Of a stretch of 64,000 bases of DNA, positions 17,686 through 27,108 are shown in pieces. Every line of letters starts with the position of its first letter. The first letter of the stretch is position 1. The notes below the pieces were generated by a model. That model did not search any database. It worked only from the letters and a program-made list of their open reading frames with translations, and was not told where the DNA came from. Source of the DNA: Clostridium yunnanense (GTDB lineage: Bacteria; Bacillota; Clostridia; Clostridiales; Clostridiaceae); the NCBI RefSeq assembly GCF_016595795.1, contig NZ_JAENHN010000010.1, positions 62,001 to 126,000 of the forward strand, in the 5' to 3' direction. Position numbers and translations under genes: made by a program.

Positions 17686-17982
17686 TTAAAGTTTGTTTAT
17701 TAAATCATCTGAAAATTTATTAATAATGACTAGACTGTATTTATCGTAGTGATTTAATATTTTTACAAATTTATCATGCTCATTTCCATGAAGTATTTCA
17801 TGTATTTTAAAAACTTCTTTTCCTAGTGTTGTCAGAGAATAATAAATATCTTTTTTATTATTCTCCAGGCGATTTCCTTTTATCAAATCTTTTTTAAAGT
17901 TTGCTTGTAATATTATAGATATGGAATGAGCTAAAAATCTTAAAGATAACAATATCGCAAACAATAAGTCAATTTTGTTCAA
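17686..17982 (-). pseudogene. Probable truncated MarR-family regulator
   Basis: The 98-codon frame (TTG start) has a C-terminal half like the wing and dimer helix of MarR proteins: FKKDLIKGNRLENNKKDIYYSLT, then GKEVFKIHEILHG. Usual MarR length is 140-150 aa; the first helices are missing and are replaced by a hydrophobic stretch (LLFAILLSLRF) without a clear start or ribosome binding site. I read it as a 5'-truncated remnant, although a short working protein cannot be excluded. Confidence 0.45.
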
Positions 17983-18073
17983 TAAAAATATCAGAATAAT
18001 ACAAGAACCTATAAAGATAAAGTAGTAATATTAAGTTGAAATTCATAGAATTCTGCTTTGAAGGATTATATAT

Positions 18074-18123
18074 GATGTACCACTTCGTAATAAAATATAA
18101 ATTCTAATATGAAGTGGTACATC
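18074..18123. repeat. Dispersed palindromic repeat, copy 1 (short form)
   Basis: GATGTACCACTTC and GAAGTGGTACATC flank a 24-bp AT-rich centre. It is a 50-bp internally shortened form of the family also seen at 22638, 35699, 45136, 46879, 48804, 53630, 54039 and 60880. It lies in the divergent gap 17983-18291, which holds no other recognisable feature. Confidence 0.8.
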
Positions 18124-18291
18124 TATACATACAGTACTAATAAATATTAAAAGATATAGCTATAAAGATACTACATATCCTGTTGGAGTTGAGATTTGAA
18201 AATCAGATTTAATTCTAGAATATGTACGGTTCTGCAGACACCTTCATATATATTTTAACAACTAGAAAGTATAAATTTTTAGGAGGTATTT

Positions 18292-20367
18292 ATGTTTAAT
18301 AGAAAAGTGATTAATATCTTTTTATTTCTTGTAGTACTTATCTCAACTTCGTTAATCATACCAAAAACAGTTTTTGCAGCTTCAACTATCCAAAGCTATG
18401 CTATGCCTTCAATTTATAAAGCATCCAGTGCTTTTTCAGTAAAAGCTGATAATACAAATATTCCTGTAATATCTTACGTGAGCCAATATGATTATTCAGA
18501 ATTTTCTTTTTCGGGAACAGTAAATATTGAAGTTACTGCAAGCGAGAATATCAACTCTTATTCCATCAGTCCAATGGCTAAAAACATAACAGGAACTGTA
18601 AGTGGAAATAAACTTACCTTTACTCTTTCAACTTCAACTTATGTAATCGTTAAAATAAATGATATGAAAAAGCTTGTAATAGCAGCAGATCCACTAGAAA
18701 CTAATATTCCTGCATCTTCGGGAGCTGGAATCTACAATGTTACTAGTTCAAAATACAATGCAGATAAAACAGGTACGTCTATGGCAACAAAAGCTATACA
18801 AGGTGCAATTGATGATGCACATAATGCTGGAGGAGGTACTGTATATGTTCCAGCAGGAGTCTACAAATGTGGAAATTTAACTTTAAAAAGTAATGTTACT
18901 TTTTATCTAGCAGGGGGATCGGTAATAGTAGGTACAGGAAACGGTGCAGATTATATTACTGACTTTAATAAAAGCTCACTTAGTAAGGATGGAACTTATT
19001 TTATCCGTACTACAGAAGGCTCTCACGATATAACCATAAGGGGCAGAGGAACTATCGATGGAAAAGGTATCGATATGAGAGTAAATTCGAATTTTTTAAA
19101 TAACCTTTTAGTTCCATTGGCAACTACTAATTTTACTTTTGATGGTATAATAATGAGAGATGGGGGCTTCTGGGCATTTATGCCTGTTCGTTCTAAAAAT
19201 GTTATGATTAAAAACTACAAGGCATTCCAAAGCTTTGACTATCTTGAAGCTGACTGCTTTGATGCAAATGAATGTCAGAATGTTACTGTTTCTCATGCAA
19301 TAGGATTATCTGATGATGACACCTTTTCAACTAAGACTTGGATGCAGACTGGTATGTCAAGTGGATGGCCTGGAACTGTACAAAATTTAGATACAGTGAC
19401 CTTTGATGATTGCTTAGCATGGTCTAAATGCGTAGCCTTCAAGATAGGCATGGGTACTTATCAGTTGCAGAAAAATGTAAACTTTAAAAATTCCTATGTT
19501 TATCAATGTTCTAGAGCCTTAGTTGTGGACCATAGCTATGGTACTCCAGCAGTTCAGGATGTTACTTTTGACAATATAGATGTAGAAAGATGTGATATGA
19601 CACAATTTGGTAATCACTGGTTTAGTGTTGGAACTAGTACTTCAGGTCCTGTAAATAACGTAACCTTTAAGAATTGTAATATTCGTAGTACTGGAGGAAA
19701 AAACTCTTATATATCAGGCCATGACAGCACAGGAACTATTGATGGTGTGACTTTCTCAAATGTTAGAGTTTTAGGTAAAGTTGCAACAAGCCTAAGTGAT
19801 CTGAATGCTACCCAAGGCAGTAATGTAAGTAATATTAGATTTTCAAATTCAAGTACCACCATATTAAGCGATAATTTTGAAGATGGAGATACTTCAGGCT
19901 GGACTTCTAATTCAGGAAGTTGGAGTGTAGCAACTGATGGTAGCAATGTTTTGAATCAAAATGCTACAGCAACTTCTTTTATTACTAGAGGAACTGCATG
20001 GACAAATTATGCATATCAAGCAGAGGCGAAGCTTCCTATTACAAATGCAAATGCAGGGATACTATTTAGAGTTCAGGATTCAAATAACTATTATATGTAT
20101 AGAATCAACGGATCTACCAATAGTTTGGAGTTGTATAAATGTGTAGCTGGGACTTTGACTCAAGTGTCTAGTACCCCCTTTACAGTTTCTTCAAATCAGT
20201 GGTATATAATTAAAGCTGTAGTAAACGGAAATAATATAAAAGGATATGTTAATGGAAGGCTATTAACAGATTGGACTAATCCAAATACTGAATTAACCTC
20301 TGGAAAGATAGGATTTAGAACAACTTCTGCTAATGTAGCTTTTGATGATGTTTTGGTAACTCAATAA
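18292..20367 (+). CDS. Secreted beta-helix polysaccharidase (pectate-lyase/GH28-like) with C-terminal lectin-like domain
   Basis: This 691-aa protein has a signal peptide ending near TVFAAS (about residue 30). Residues about 140-510 show the right-handed beta-helix pattern of the pectate-lyase superfamily: AIQGAIDDAHNAGGGTVYVPAGVY, then coils such as GRGTIDGKG and the acidic IGLSDDDTF, which may hold catalytic aspartates as in GH28/GH49-type hydrolases. Residues about 525-691 form a jelly-roll (FEDGDTSGW ... GKIGFRTTSANVAFDDV) like the 3-keto-disaccharide hydrolase/LamG-type domain, probably binding carbohydrate. Extracellular polymer degradation is likely; the polymer (pectin, dextran or other) cannot be read from sequence. 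Monocistronic. Confidence 0.8.
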   Translation: MFNRKVINIFLFLVVLISTSLIIPKTVFAASTIQSYAMPSIYKASSAFSVKADNTNIPVISYVSQYDYSEFSFSGTVNIEVTASENINSYSISPMAKNITGTVSGNKLTFTLSTSTYVIVKINDMKKLVIAADPLETNIPASSGAGIYNVTSSKYNADKTGTSMATKAIQGAIDDAHNAGGGTVYVPAGVYKCGNLTLKSNVTFYLAGGSVIVGTGNGADYITDFNKSSLSKDGTYFIRTTEGSHDITIRGRGTIDGKGIDMRVNSNFLNNLLVPLATTNFTFDGIIMRDGGFWAFMPVRSKNVMIKNYKAFQSFDYLEADCFDANECQNVTVSHAIGLSDDDTFSTKTWMQTGMSSGWPGTVQNLDTVTFDDCLAWSKCVAFKIGMGTYQLQKNVNFKNSYVYQCSRALVVDHSYGTPAVQDVTFDNIDVERCDMTQFGNHWFSVGTSTSGPVNNVTFKNCNIRSTGGKNSYISGHDSTGTIDGVTFSNVRVLGKVATSLSDLNATQGSNVSNIRFSNSSTTILSDNFEDGDTSGWTSNSGSWSVATDGSNVLNQNATATSFITRGTAWTNYAYQAEAKLPITNANAGILFRVQDSNNYYMYRINGSTNSLELYKCVAGTLTQVSSTPFTVSSNQWYIIKAVVNGNNIKGYVNGRLLTDWTNPNTELTSGKIGFRTTSANVAFDDVLVTQ

Positions 20368-20507
20368 AAAAGAAAGAATAAATAAATCCTTCTTCTACAG
20401 CTATAGATTACTATAAGTCCAGAGATTCAATAGAATTATGAGGGGTTAAAGGATATGCTGTTGGAGAACATAAGGATCGCAATAGAGATTGTATGGTAAT
20501 AAGATAG

Positions 20508-20553
20508 AATAAACAAGCGGCGATATTGATAAATATCACCACTTGTTTATTTA
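20508..20553. terminator. Terminator hairpin between converging genes
   Basis: AATAAACAAGCGG / CCACTTGTTTATT with inner GATATT/AATATC pairing. T-rich on the plus side; probably serves both the polysaccharidase and the small gene at 20566 on the minus strand. Confidence 0.75.
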
Positions 20554-20565
20554 GCTTAAAAAAGA

Positions 20566-20778
20566 CTATTCTCCGTCTTCTCCACCAGGGCCATCGCGTC
20601 TAGGGCGAGCAGATTCTGGAAGTGGTTCAACATTTTTATATTTGCTAGAAAATTCACTTTGTTCATTAACGCTAAAAGAACCATTCTGGTGCTTTGAACC
20701 AGAGAAAGTGTTCTCTAGGTTTACATTGGAATTATCTGTTTTATTGGTCTTATTGTTCTTGTTGGATTTATTAGCCAT
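20566..20778 (-). CDS. Small hydrophilic protein (Asn/Lys-rich, ends in GPGGEDGE)
   Basis: A 70-aa, low-complexity, highly charged protein (MANKSNKNNKTNK...) with the C-terminal ESARPRRDGPGGE. The ATG at 20776-20778 is preceded by GGTGGTGAT; an upstream in-frame start at 20847 would run over this site. The ARPRxDGPGG ending recalls a group of short clostridial proteins of unknown function (possibly the CPC_1213 type), but that link is from memory and uncertain. Probably unstructured; no membrane segment. Confidence 0.65.
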   Translation of the reverse strand: MANKSNKNNKTNKTDNSNVNLENTFSGSKHQNGSFSVNEQSEFSSKYKNVEPLPESARPRRDGPGGEDGE

Positions 20779-21027
20779 AATATAATCACCACCTTCTAAA
20801 TTATTTTGTACAGATAATAAGTTTTTATGATAGAAGTTTCCTTGCAATTATTGACATTAGTTCAAAAGGTACTAAAGTATGAGATAAGATTAGGTTGAAA
20901 GTTTACTATCTTATAGTAAAAATACACCTAAATGTAATAAATAAGATTAATATTTTAACTATAATATATAGTATAATATTTGATGGAATAATAATTAAAA
21001 ATGATAGTAAACGGAGAACATAAAAAG

Positions 21028-21804
21028 ATGACTAAGGAATTGGAGAAACACTACAATAAATTTTGTGAAGATAAAAGATTAACAAGGAGACATGGACAGG
21101 TTGAATATATAACGTCTATGAAGTATATTCATGATTATTTAGAAGATAAAAAAGATGCAAAAATTTTAGATGTGGGAGCTGGAACTGGTAGATATTCTGT
21201 ACAGCTTGCAAATGAAGGCTATGACGTAACTGCAGTTGAGCTTGTAAAACATAATTTAGGTGTTTTAAAGTCAAAGGGAAGCACAGTAAAAGCATATCAA
21301 GGGACAGCGTTGAACTTGTCAAGATTTTCAGAGAATACTTTCGATATGACATTGGTTTTTGGACCTATGTATCATTTATATAAATTTGAAGATAAAGTAA
21401 AGGCATTGCAAGAAGCAAAAAGAGTAACAAAAGTTGGGGGAATCATCTTAGTAGCTTACTGTATGAATGAATATAGTGTAATAACATATGGGTTTAAGGA
21501 AAATAATGTACGTGAATCTATAGAAAATGGAAAGCTTAGTGAAGACTTTCATGTTATCTCAGAACCAGAGGATTTATATGATTATGTAAGAATTGAAGAC
21601 ATTGATAAAATAAATGAGGCAGTAGGAGTTCAAAGGGTAAAGTTAATTGCAGCTGATGGTCCAGCTAACTATATGAGACCAACTCTTAATGCTATGGATG
21701 AAGAAACTTTTAAGATTTTTATTAAATATCATCTTACAACCTGTGAAAGACCAGATTTATTGGGAGCAAGTGCACATACTCTAGATATTTTGATGAAAGA
21801 ATAA
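21028..21804 (+). CDS. Class I SAM-dependent methyltransferase
   Basis: About 258 aa from ATG 21028 (an in-frame ATG at 21001 lacks a good ribosome binding site, whereas GGAG lies 11 bases before 21028). Motif I ILDVGAGTGRYSVQLA binds SAM, with the acidic residue VELVKHN after strand 2 and the typical FDMTLVFGPMYHL motif IV. The C-terminal part, with MRPTLNAMDEETFKIFIKYH, belongs to a UbiE/YrrT-like group found in Firmicutes. Substrate unknown: small molecule or cofactor precursor. It stands 27 bp before a Tim44-like gene, perhaps co-transcribed. Confidence 0.85.
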   Translation: MTKELEKHYNKFCEDKRLTRRHGQVEYITSMKYIHDYLEDKKDAKILDVGAGTGRYSVQLANEGYDVTAVELVKHNLGVLKSKGSTVKAYQGTALNLSRFSENTFDMTLVFGPMYHLYKFEDKVKALQEAKRVTKVGGIILVAYCMNEYSVITYGFKENNVRESIENGKLSEDFHVISEPEDLYDYVRIEDIDKINEAVGVQRVKLIAADGPANYMRPTLNAMDEETFKIFIKYHLTTCERPDLLGASAHTLDILMKE

Positions 21805-21831
21805 GTCTAATTATATAAGAGGGGGATATCT

Positions 21832-22611
21832 ATGGGAGGAAAGAATTTTATTAGTTTTATAAAAAAGCTTTGCGGTGTACTAGTAGTAATCTTAATAATT
21901 AGTGGATCTTCAACAGCTTATGCAAGAGCCGGAGGCGGTGGAGGTTCATCTGGAGGAGGCGGAGGAGGTACTGGAGGTTCGCATTCATCCAGTAGAAATT
22001 CAACAGGCAGCAGGAACCCAATATCCGCTATATTAAGCTTTGGAGCTTTTGCTATAATGGCTTCAGCAGGAACTATAATTTTAAGAGCCCAAATTGGCAA
22101 AAAGAAGGTTAAAAGTATTTCGGTTATAAAGGATCTATCTAAAAGTGATGATAACTGGAATTATAAAAATATAAAAAGAGAGATAGAAGAAACTTTTTAT
22201 AAAGTACAAACTGCTTGGATGGAAAGAGATCAGGATTTAGCGAAAGAGTATATGAGCGAAGAGTTATATACTAAGCATAGAACTCAGACTGAATGGATGA
22301 AGATAAAGAAACAAAAAAATATTCTTAAAGGAATTACTTTATTAGGTGCAAGTCCTATAGGAGTTGAAGACCATGAAGGAATAGATAAAGACATCATATG
22401 GGTTCATATTAAAGCTAAGTCGCAAGATTATATAATAGATGAAGAAACTAATGAAGTAATAGAAGGTAAAGCCCGTAGATATGTTCAGTTTGAAGAATAT
22501 TGGAAGTTCATAAGAAAAGAACAAAGATGGGTTTTGGATGAAATCAGACAAATCGATGAAATAAGTGATTTGAATTTCTTTACAATCGATGTTAATAATA
22601 AAGATCAATAA
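21832..22611 (+). CDS. Tim44-like domain membrane protein
   Basis: This 259-aa protein has an N-terminal signal or anchor segment (about 12-32), a Gly/Ser-rich run (about 33-60), a second membrane segment (about 65-88), then a cytosolic alpha/beta domain (about 105-255) with VQTAWMERDQDLAKEYMSEELY and EYWKFIRKEQRWVLDEI, the pattern of Tim44/Tim44-like (PF04280) proteins. In mitochondria this fold binds membrane and recruits import factors; in bacteria its role is unknown. A dispersed palindromic repeat begins 26 bp after the stop. Confidence 0.8.
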   Translation: MGGKNFISFIKKLCGVLVVILIISGSSTAYARAGGGGGSSGGGGGGTGGSHSSSRNSTGSRNPISAILSFGAFAIMASAGTIILRAQIGKKKVKSISVIKDLSKSDDNWNYKNIKREIEETFYKVQTAWMERDQDLAKEYMSEELYTKHRTQTEWMKIKKQKNILKGITLLGASPIGVEDHEGIDKDIIWVHIKAKSQDYIIDEETNEVIEGKARRYVQFEEYWKFIRKEQRWVLDEIRQIDEISDLNFFTIDVNNKDQ

Positions 22612-22637
22612 GATTTATAGAATGAAAGGTATATAAA

Positions 22638-22732
22638 GATGAACCACTTCAATCCGAAATCTATTTTCAAAACTCCTCTGGGTTCTGAGAGGAGAATTTG
22701 AAAATATAAATTCAATTATGAAGTGGTTCATC
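22638..22732. repeat. Dispersed palindromic repeat, copy 2
   Basis: GATGAACCACTTC ... GAAGTGGTTCATC, 95 bp, with an inner inverted repeat CTCCTCTG / AGAGGAG. A full-length member of the family. Confidence 0.85.
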
Positions 22733-22735
22733 TAT

Positions 22736-22770
22736 AAAAACCGTAATGGATTTCCCCATTACGGTTTTGT
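22736..22770. terminator. Bidirectional terminator
   Basis: AAAAACCGTAATGG / CCATTACGGTTTT with A and T runs. It separates the Tim44-like gene from the converging DUF3243 gene. Confidence 0.85.
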
Positions 22771-22790
22771 TAATAAGCTCTATTAAAAGG

Positions 22791-23036
22791 CTATTTAGCA
22801 GTTATTCTTACGACTAGTTTAGCAAGAACATTTTTATCATTGCTATCTGCGACATCCCACATTTCTTTAAGTAATCTTTCTTCTGGATTTCTAGGGTCAA
22901 CATTATTAGCTAAAAAAGTACCTACTTTTTCAGCAACATTAGTTATTGCGTTATCAGACATGCCAACATTCTCACCTAATTCAACGGCATTGGCTAAAGT
23001 GTTTTTCCATTCAGTCCAGTCCTTTAAGATTGCCAT
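22791..23036 (-). CDS. DUF3243 family protein
   Basis: An 81-aa protein with the DUF3243 pattern: DWTEWKNTLANAVELGENVGMSD near the start, VGTFLANNVDPRNPEERLLKEMW in the middle. This small helical cytosolic protein is widespread in spore-forming Firmicutes; its function is unknown. An AGGAGTGATAAC site precedes the ATG. Monocistronic, ended by the shared terminator at 22736. Confidence 0.88.
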   Translation of the reverse strand: MAILKDWTEWKNTLANAVELGENVGMSDNAITNVAEKVGTFLANNVDPRNPEERLLKEMWDVADSNDKNVLAKLVVRITAK

Positions 23037-23225
23037 GTTATCACTCCTAACTTTTTATATGTATCTTTCCATAATATTTTAATTATATGTAGGAAATAAG
23101 TGTGGATTATAATGGGTTCATTGCAATACACAGACAGCTGGAGCTTATCAGACAATATATTTTAAAGTTAGCAGAATGGATTCAAGAGCTATATTAAAGC
23201 ATTGGAGGTTAAGAGAAGAAAAAAA

Positions 23226-23267
23226 TTAAAAAAATAACCGTCTGAAGATATCTTACAGACGGTTATT
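23226..23267 (-). terminator. Intrinsic terminator of asparagine synthetase
   Basis: On the minus strand AATAACCGTCTG / CAGACGGTTATT is followed by a T run (TTATTTTTTTAA). Confidence 0.85.
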
Positions 23268-23279
23268 AGAGTTTGCAAA

Positions 23280-24869
23280 TTATTTACCGCTATCTCCGTA
23301 GTTTGATAATACTCTAGCGCTAGGATCGTTAACGGCACAACCTTCCCATTCTTTGTTTGGCATCCAGAAATCTTCAATCATTTCTGCTTGACCAGGATAG
23401 TATTTTTCAAACATTTCTCTGTATAATAATGATTCTTTTGTGAATGGTTTAGCATGATACTTATATTTTTCGCATAGTTTTTCGAATTCTTTATCAGTAT
23501 AATATGCTTCTGCATATTCCTTTAAATAATCTACCATTGAATGTCCTACAGCATCACTAAAAGCTGCTTTTTCACGATATAAGATGTTGTTTGGAAGATA
23601 ATCGCCTTCAAAGGCATGTCTCAAAAGGTATTTACCCATGTTGTAGGTATTTAATTTCTTTTCAGGATCAATAGCCATAACATACTTTACAAAATCTAAA
23701 TCTCCAAATGGAACTCTTGCTTCTAAAGAGTTTGAGGCAATACAACGGTCTGCACGGAGCACGTCATACATAAATAGTTCTCTAATTCTTTTTTGAGACT
23801 CTTTTTGGAATTCGGCTGCATTTGGAGCAAAATCAGTGTATTTATATCCAAATAATTCGTCGGAAATTTCACCAGTTAAAAGAACTCTAACATCAGAAAT
23901 CTCATGAATCTTCTTGCAGATTAGATACATTCCAATACTTGCTCTTATTGTAGTAATATCATATGTTCCAAGAAGTTTAATAACGTACTCGAAGGATTCA
24001 AGAACTTCTTCCTTTGTCATATAAACTACAGTATGATCACTATGAATATAATCTGCAACTTCTTGAGCATACTTTAAATCTATTGCATCTTCATTCATAC
24101 CAATTGCAAAAGTTCTAATTGGTTTGTTTGGATACATCTTTTGAGCAATTGAACATACTAATGAACTATCTAAACCACCACTTAATAAGAAACCTACAGG
24201 AGCATCAGCATCCATACGTTTTTCTATAGCAGATACCAATTTATCGTGAATGTTACTGCAAATAGTTTCTAAGTCATCCTTGCAGTAGCCGCCTTCTACT
24301 TCCGCGATATCACAGTAGCATGTAAATTTACCGTCAGCATAATAATGTCCTGGTGGAAATGGCATGATTTTGTGTGTTAGACCAACTAGGTTTTTTGCTT
24401 CACTTGCAAACATTATCTTACCTGACTCAGAATATCCGTAGAATAAAGGTCTAATTCCAATTGGATCTCTTGCGGCAATGAAAGTATCTTTTTCTCCATC
24501 GTAGATAACAGCTGCATATTCTGCATCTAACATTGAAAACATATCTAGTCCATACTCTAAGTACATTGGAAGCAGTATCTCACAGTCACTATCAGAAATA
24601 AACTTATGACCTTTAGCCATTAAATCCTCTTTGAGTTTACGGAAACCGTAAATTTCACCATTGCAGATAGATGCATCTGTTTTTCTTGTGAATGGCTGCA
24701 TTCCACTGAAACTTAAATCCATGATAGCAAGTCTCTGAAAACCTAGGATACCAGATGGTAGAGTAAGGATTTCAGTCATATCCGGTCCTCTAAGCTCAGT
24801 TCTTTGTAATGCCTCTGCAAATTTTTCATGTTTCATATCATTTCCTGTATAACACATAATTGTACACAT
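23280..24869 (-). CDS. asnB: Asparagine synthase (glutamine-hydrolysing)
   Basis: About 529 aa. The protein must begin MCTIMCYTG because Cys2 becomes the N-terminal nucleophile of the class II glutaminase domain; that ATG (24867-24869) has GGAGG at the right spacing, whereas an in-frame ATG at 24887 overlaps that site. The glutaminase half (about 1-190) is followed by the ATP-dependent synthetase half with the pyrophosphate loop LLSGGLDSS. It makes Asn from Asp, Gln and ATP. A T-box leader with an Asn (AAC) specifier precedes it, so transcription should rise when tRNA-Asn is uncharged. Confidence 0.95.
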   Translation of the reverse strand: MCTIMCYTGNDMKHEKFAEALQRTELRGPDMTEILTLPSGILGFQRLAIMDLSFSGMQPFTRKTDASICNGEIYGFRKLKEDLMAKGHKFISDSDCEILLPMYLEYGLDMFSMLDAEYAAVIYDGEKDTFIAARDPIGIRPLFYGYSESGKIMFASEAKNLVGLTHKIMPFPPGHYYADGKFTCYCDIAEVEGGYCKDDLETICSNIHDKLVSAIEKRMDADAPVGFLLSGGLDSSLVCSIAQKMYPNKPIRTFAIGMNEDAIDLKYAQEVADYIHSDHTVVYMTKEEVLESFEYVIKLLGTYDITTIRASIGMYLICKKIHEISDVRVLLTGEISDELFGYKYTDFAPNAAEFQKESQKRIRELFMYDVLRADRCIASNSLEARVPFGDLDFVKYVMAIDPEKKLNTYNMGKYLLRHAFEGDYLPNNILYREKAAFSDAVGHSMVDYLKEYAEAYYTDKEFEKLCEKYKYHAKPFTKESLLYREMFEKYYPGQAEMIEDFWMPNKEWEGCAVNDPSARVLSNYGDSGK

Positions 24870-24947
24870 ATTAGTATTCCTCCCCAACTAAATATAAAAT
24901 ATAATTATCCAAAGATTCATTTGGATTATGATTTTTGAGTAAATAAA

Positions 24948-25220
24948 AAAAGCCCTTCATCCTATACAAATAGGACGAAAGACTTATACTTCCGCGGTAC
25001 CACCTAAATTAGCTTAAAAAGCTCTCCTTAATCAGTACGGAATTTGAAAATAAATAAATTCGATACTGTCCACGCTGTAACGGTTTGGCTCCGTCCAAGA
25101 CTACTCTTTAAAAAAATTTCGTTTGGAAGCTCCGGGATGTTCTTCATTATCAGCTTCGTATCAGTCTCTCACCACCACTGACTCGCTTTGACTACGTCTC
25201 AATAATTACTCTTCCCATCA
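24948..25220 (-). promoter_or_regulatory. T-box leader (tRNA-Asn responsive) controlling asnB
   Basis: On the minus strand the leader holds the stem I hallmarks (GATGGGAAGAGTAATTA, GGTGGTGAGAG), the specifier region TGAAGAACATCCCGG with AAC at 25139-25141, the antiterminator bulge AGGTGGTACCGCGG around 24990-25010, and a terminator made of TCTTTCGTCCTA / TAGGATGAAGGGC followed by a T run ending near 24948. Uncharged tRNA-Asn should stabilise the antiterminator. The AAC specifier agrees with the downstream asparagine synthetase. Confidence 0.93.
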
Positions 25221-25264
25221 AGGCTTTTATATAAATGTTTGAAATTTAACTTTGAATTTATTTC

Positions 25265-25293
25265 ATTTTACTTCGTATTTTATAATGAGTCAA
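25265..25293 (-). promoter_or_regulatory. Sigma-A type promoter of the T-box/asnB transcript
   Basis: Minus-strand TTGACT (25288-25293), a 17-base spacer, then TAAAAT (25265-25270). It would start transcription near 25258, just upstream of T-box stem I. The rest of the divergent gap to 25711 is AT-rich and shows nothing else I can name. Confidence 0.7.
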
Positions 25294-25711
25294 TAGGTTT
25301 ATGAAATATTTTTTAAAATAAAATTCATTTAGTAGTATAGAGAATTATATAAGAACCTTATAATATTTTGAAAATTAAGCAATTCAAGATTTATTATTTA
25401 ATTCTATTATATTTCTATTGCACAGACGTGTGACTGACTTTTAGTGAAAATTCATAATCAAAGACAAATAATCTCTGAGTCAATTAATAGACCTTAAAAC
25501 CATTATGCAAGCACAGTGCGCGCATAAATAAATTTATAAAAGTTTAAAGTTTATGAATATATTGACAATTAATTACTAATTATATAAATTTTATATAGTG
25601 GATATCATAAATCTATTCTGTAAAATCTACAAATCAAAGAAGAGAATACAAAGAAGTTTTTATTAAGATAATAGGTTTATAAGCAGTATTAATTAGAAAG
25701 GTGGAGTACAT

Positions 25712-27052
25712 ATGTCTGAAAATCAGAATCTATCAAGGGGTTTAAAAAATCGTCATGTTCAGTTACTTGCAATTGGAGGGGCTATAGGCACGGGACTATT
25801 CCTTGGTTCAGGGAGATCTATTCATCTTGCGGGGCCATCTATATTATTTGCATATATGATAACAGGCATAATTTGCTTTTTCATAATGCGTGCGCTTGGA
25901 GAACTATTACTTTCGAATCTAAACTATCACTCCTTTGTAGATTTTGTACATGACTATTTAGGTAAAGAAGCAGCATTTATCACAGGCTGGACATACTGGT
26001 TTTGCTGGATTTCACTTGCTATGGCTGACCTAACTGCTTCTGGGCTTTATATACAATATTGGTTTCCAAACGTACCACAATGGATTCCAAGCCTTATAGC
26101 CCTTGTAATTTTAGTAATTATGAATCTTACTGCAGTGGAGCTATTTGGAGAGATGGAGTTTTGGTTTGCATTAATCAAAGTTGTTGCAATCTTGGCGCTA
26201 ATCATAATAGGGGCAGTCATGATCATAAAAGGATTTTCTACTGATGTGGGAGTATCTAGCTTTAAGAATCTTTGGAGTCATGGCGGTTGGTTCCCTAATG
26301 GTGTAAGTGGTTTTATACTGTCATTTCAAATGGTTGTATTTGCTTTTACTGGTATAGAACTAGTGGGATTAACGGCAGGAGAGACAGAAAGTCCAGAAAG
26401 AGTCATTCCTAAAGCGATTAATAATATCCCAATTAGAATTATCATTTTCTATATTGGAGCGCTTTTTATTATTATGAGTATATATCCATGGAATTCAATT
26501 AATCCAGATAAAAGTCCTTTTGTTCAAGTGTTTGCTGCAGTAGGAGTTACAGCAGCTGCAAGCATTGTAAATTTTGTTGTACTAACCTCAGCTGCGTCTG
26601 CCTGTAATAGTGGTATATTCAGTACGAGCCGAATGGTTTACTCCCTAGCTAAAGAAAAGAATGCACCTAAGTCAATGAAGAGGCTGGCTTCAAGTCAAGT
26701 ACCTTCCAATGCTATACTTTTCTCAGCAACTGTTATTTTGATTTCGGTAATCTTAAACTTAATAATGCCTGAAGGAGTGTTTGTATTAATTACAAGTATA
26801 TCAACCTTTTGTTTTATATTTATATGGGCAATTATAATTATATGTCATTTAAAATATCGTAAGAGTAGGTCTGAACTTGCTGTTAAGAGTAAATTTAAGA
26901 TGCCTCTTTACCCAATGACTAACTATATAGTTCTTCTGTTTCTAATTTTTGTTCTAGTTGTATTAGCATTTAATAACGAAACTCGTATAGCCTTATTTGT
27001 AACACCTATATGGTTTTTGATGCTTTGGGTGATTTATAAGGTCGTTAAATAA
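25712..27052 (+). CDS. Amino acid permease of the APC superfamily (AAT family, CycA-like)
   Basis: This 446-aa protein has 12 membrane segments. Signature of the AAT family: RGLKNRHVQLLAIGGAIGTGLFLGSG at the N-terminus, then GELL, FTGIELVGLTAGETE and SACNSGIFSTSRM. Sequence style is closest to D-serine/D-alanine/glycine (CycA) and related proton symporters, but specificity within the AAT family is hard to read. AAAGGTGGAG precedes the ATG. It is divergent from asnB; a role in uptake of Asn or related amino acids would fit but is inference only. Confidence 0.88.
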   Translation: MSENQNLSRGLKNRHVQLLAIGGAIGTGLFLGSGRSIHLAGPSILFAYMITGIICFFIMRALGELLLSNLNYHSFVDFVHDYLGKEAAFITGWTYWFCWISLAMADLTASGLYIQYWFPNVPQWIPSLIALVILVIMNLTAVELFGEMEFWFALIKVVAILALIIIGAVMIIKGFSTDVGVSSFKNLWSHGGWFPNGVSGFILSFQMVVFAFTGIELVGLTAGETESPERVIPKAINNIPIRIIIFYIGALFIIMSIYPWNSINPDKSPFVQVFAAVGVTAAASIVNFVVLTSAASACNSGIFSTSRMVYSLAKEKNAPKSMKRLASSQVPSNAILFSATVILISVILNLIMPEGVFVLITSISTFCFIFIWAIIIICHLKYRKSRSELAVKSKFKMPLYPMTNYIVLLFLIFVLVVLAFNNETRIALFVTPIWFLMLWVIYKVVK

Positions 27053-27069
27053 AAGAAGTAATCAAGATA

Positions 27070-27101
27070 AAAAAAGTCAAAGCAATAGCTCTGACTTTAA
27101 A
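27070..27101. terminator. Bidirectional terminator between permease and agr island
   Basis: AAAAAAGTCAAAGC / GCTCTGACTTTAAA hairpin lying between converging stops at 27052 and 27109. Confidence 0.75.
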
Positions 27102-27108
27102 ACTTAAT

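Noticed and set aside
21001-21027. Upstream ATG of the methyltransferase as the start
   Set aside because: No ribosome binding site before 21001, whereas GGAG lies ahead of ATG 21028, which also gives the usual N-terminus.
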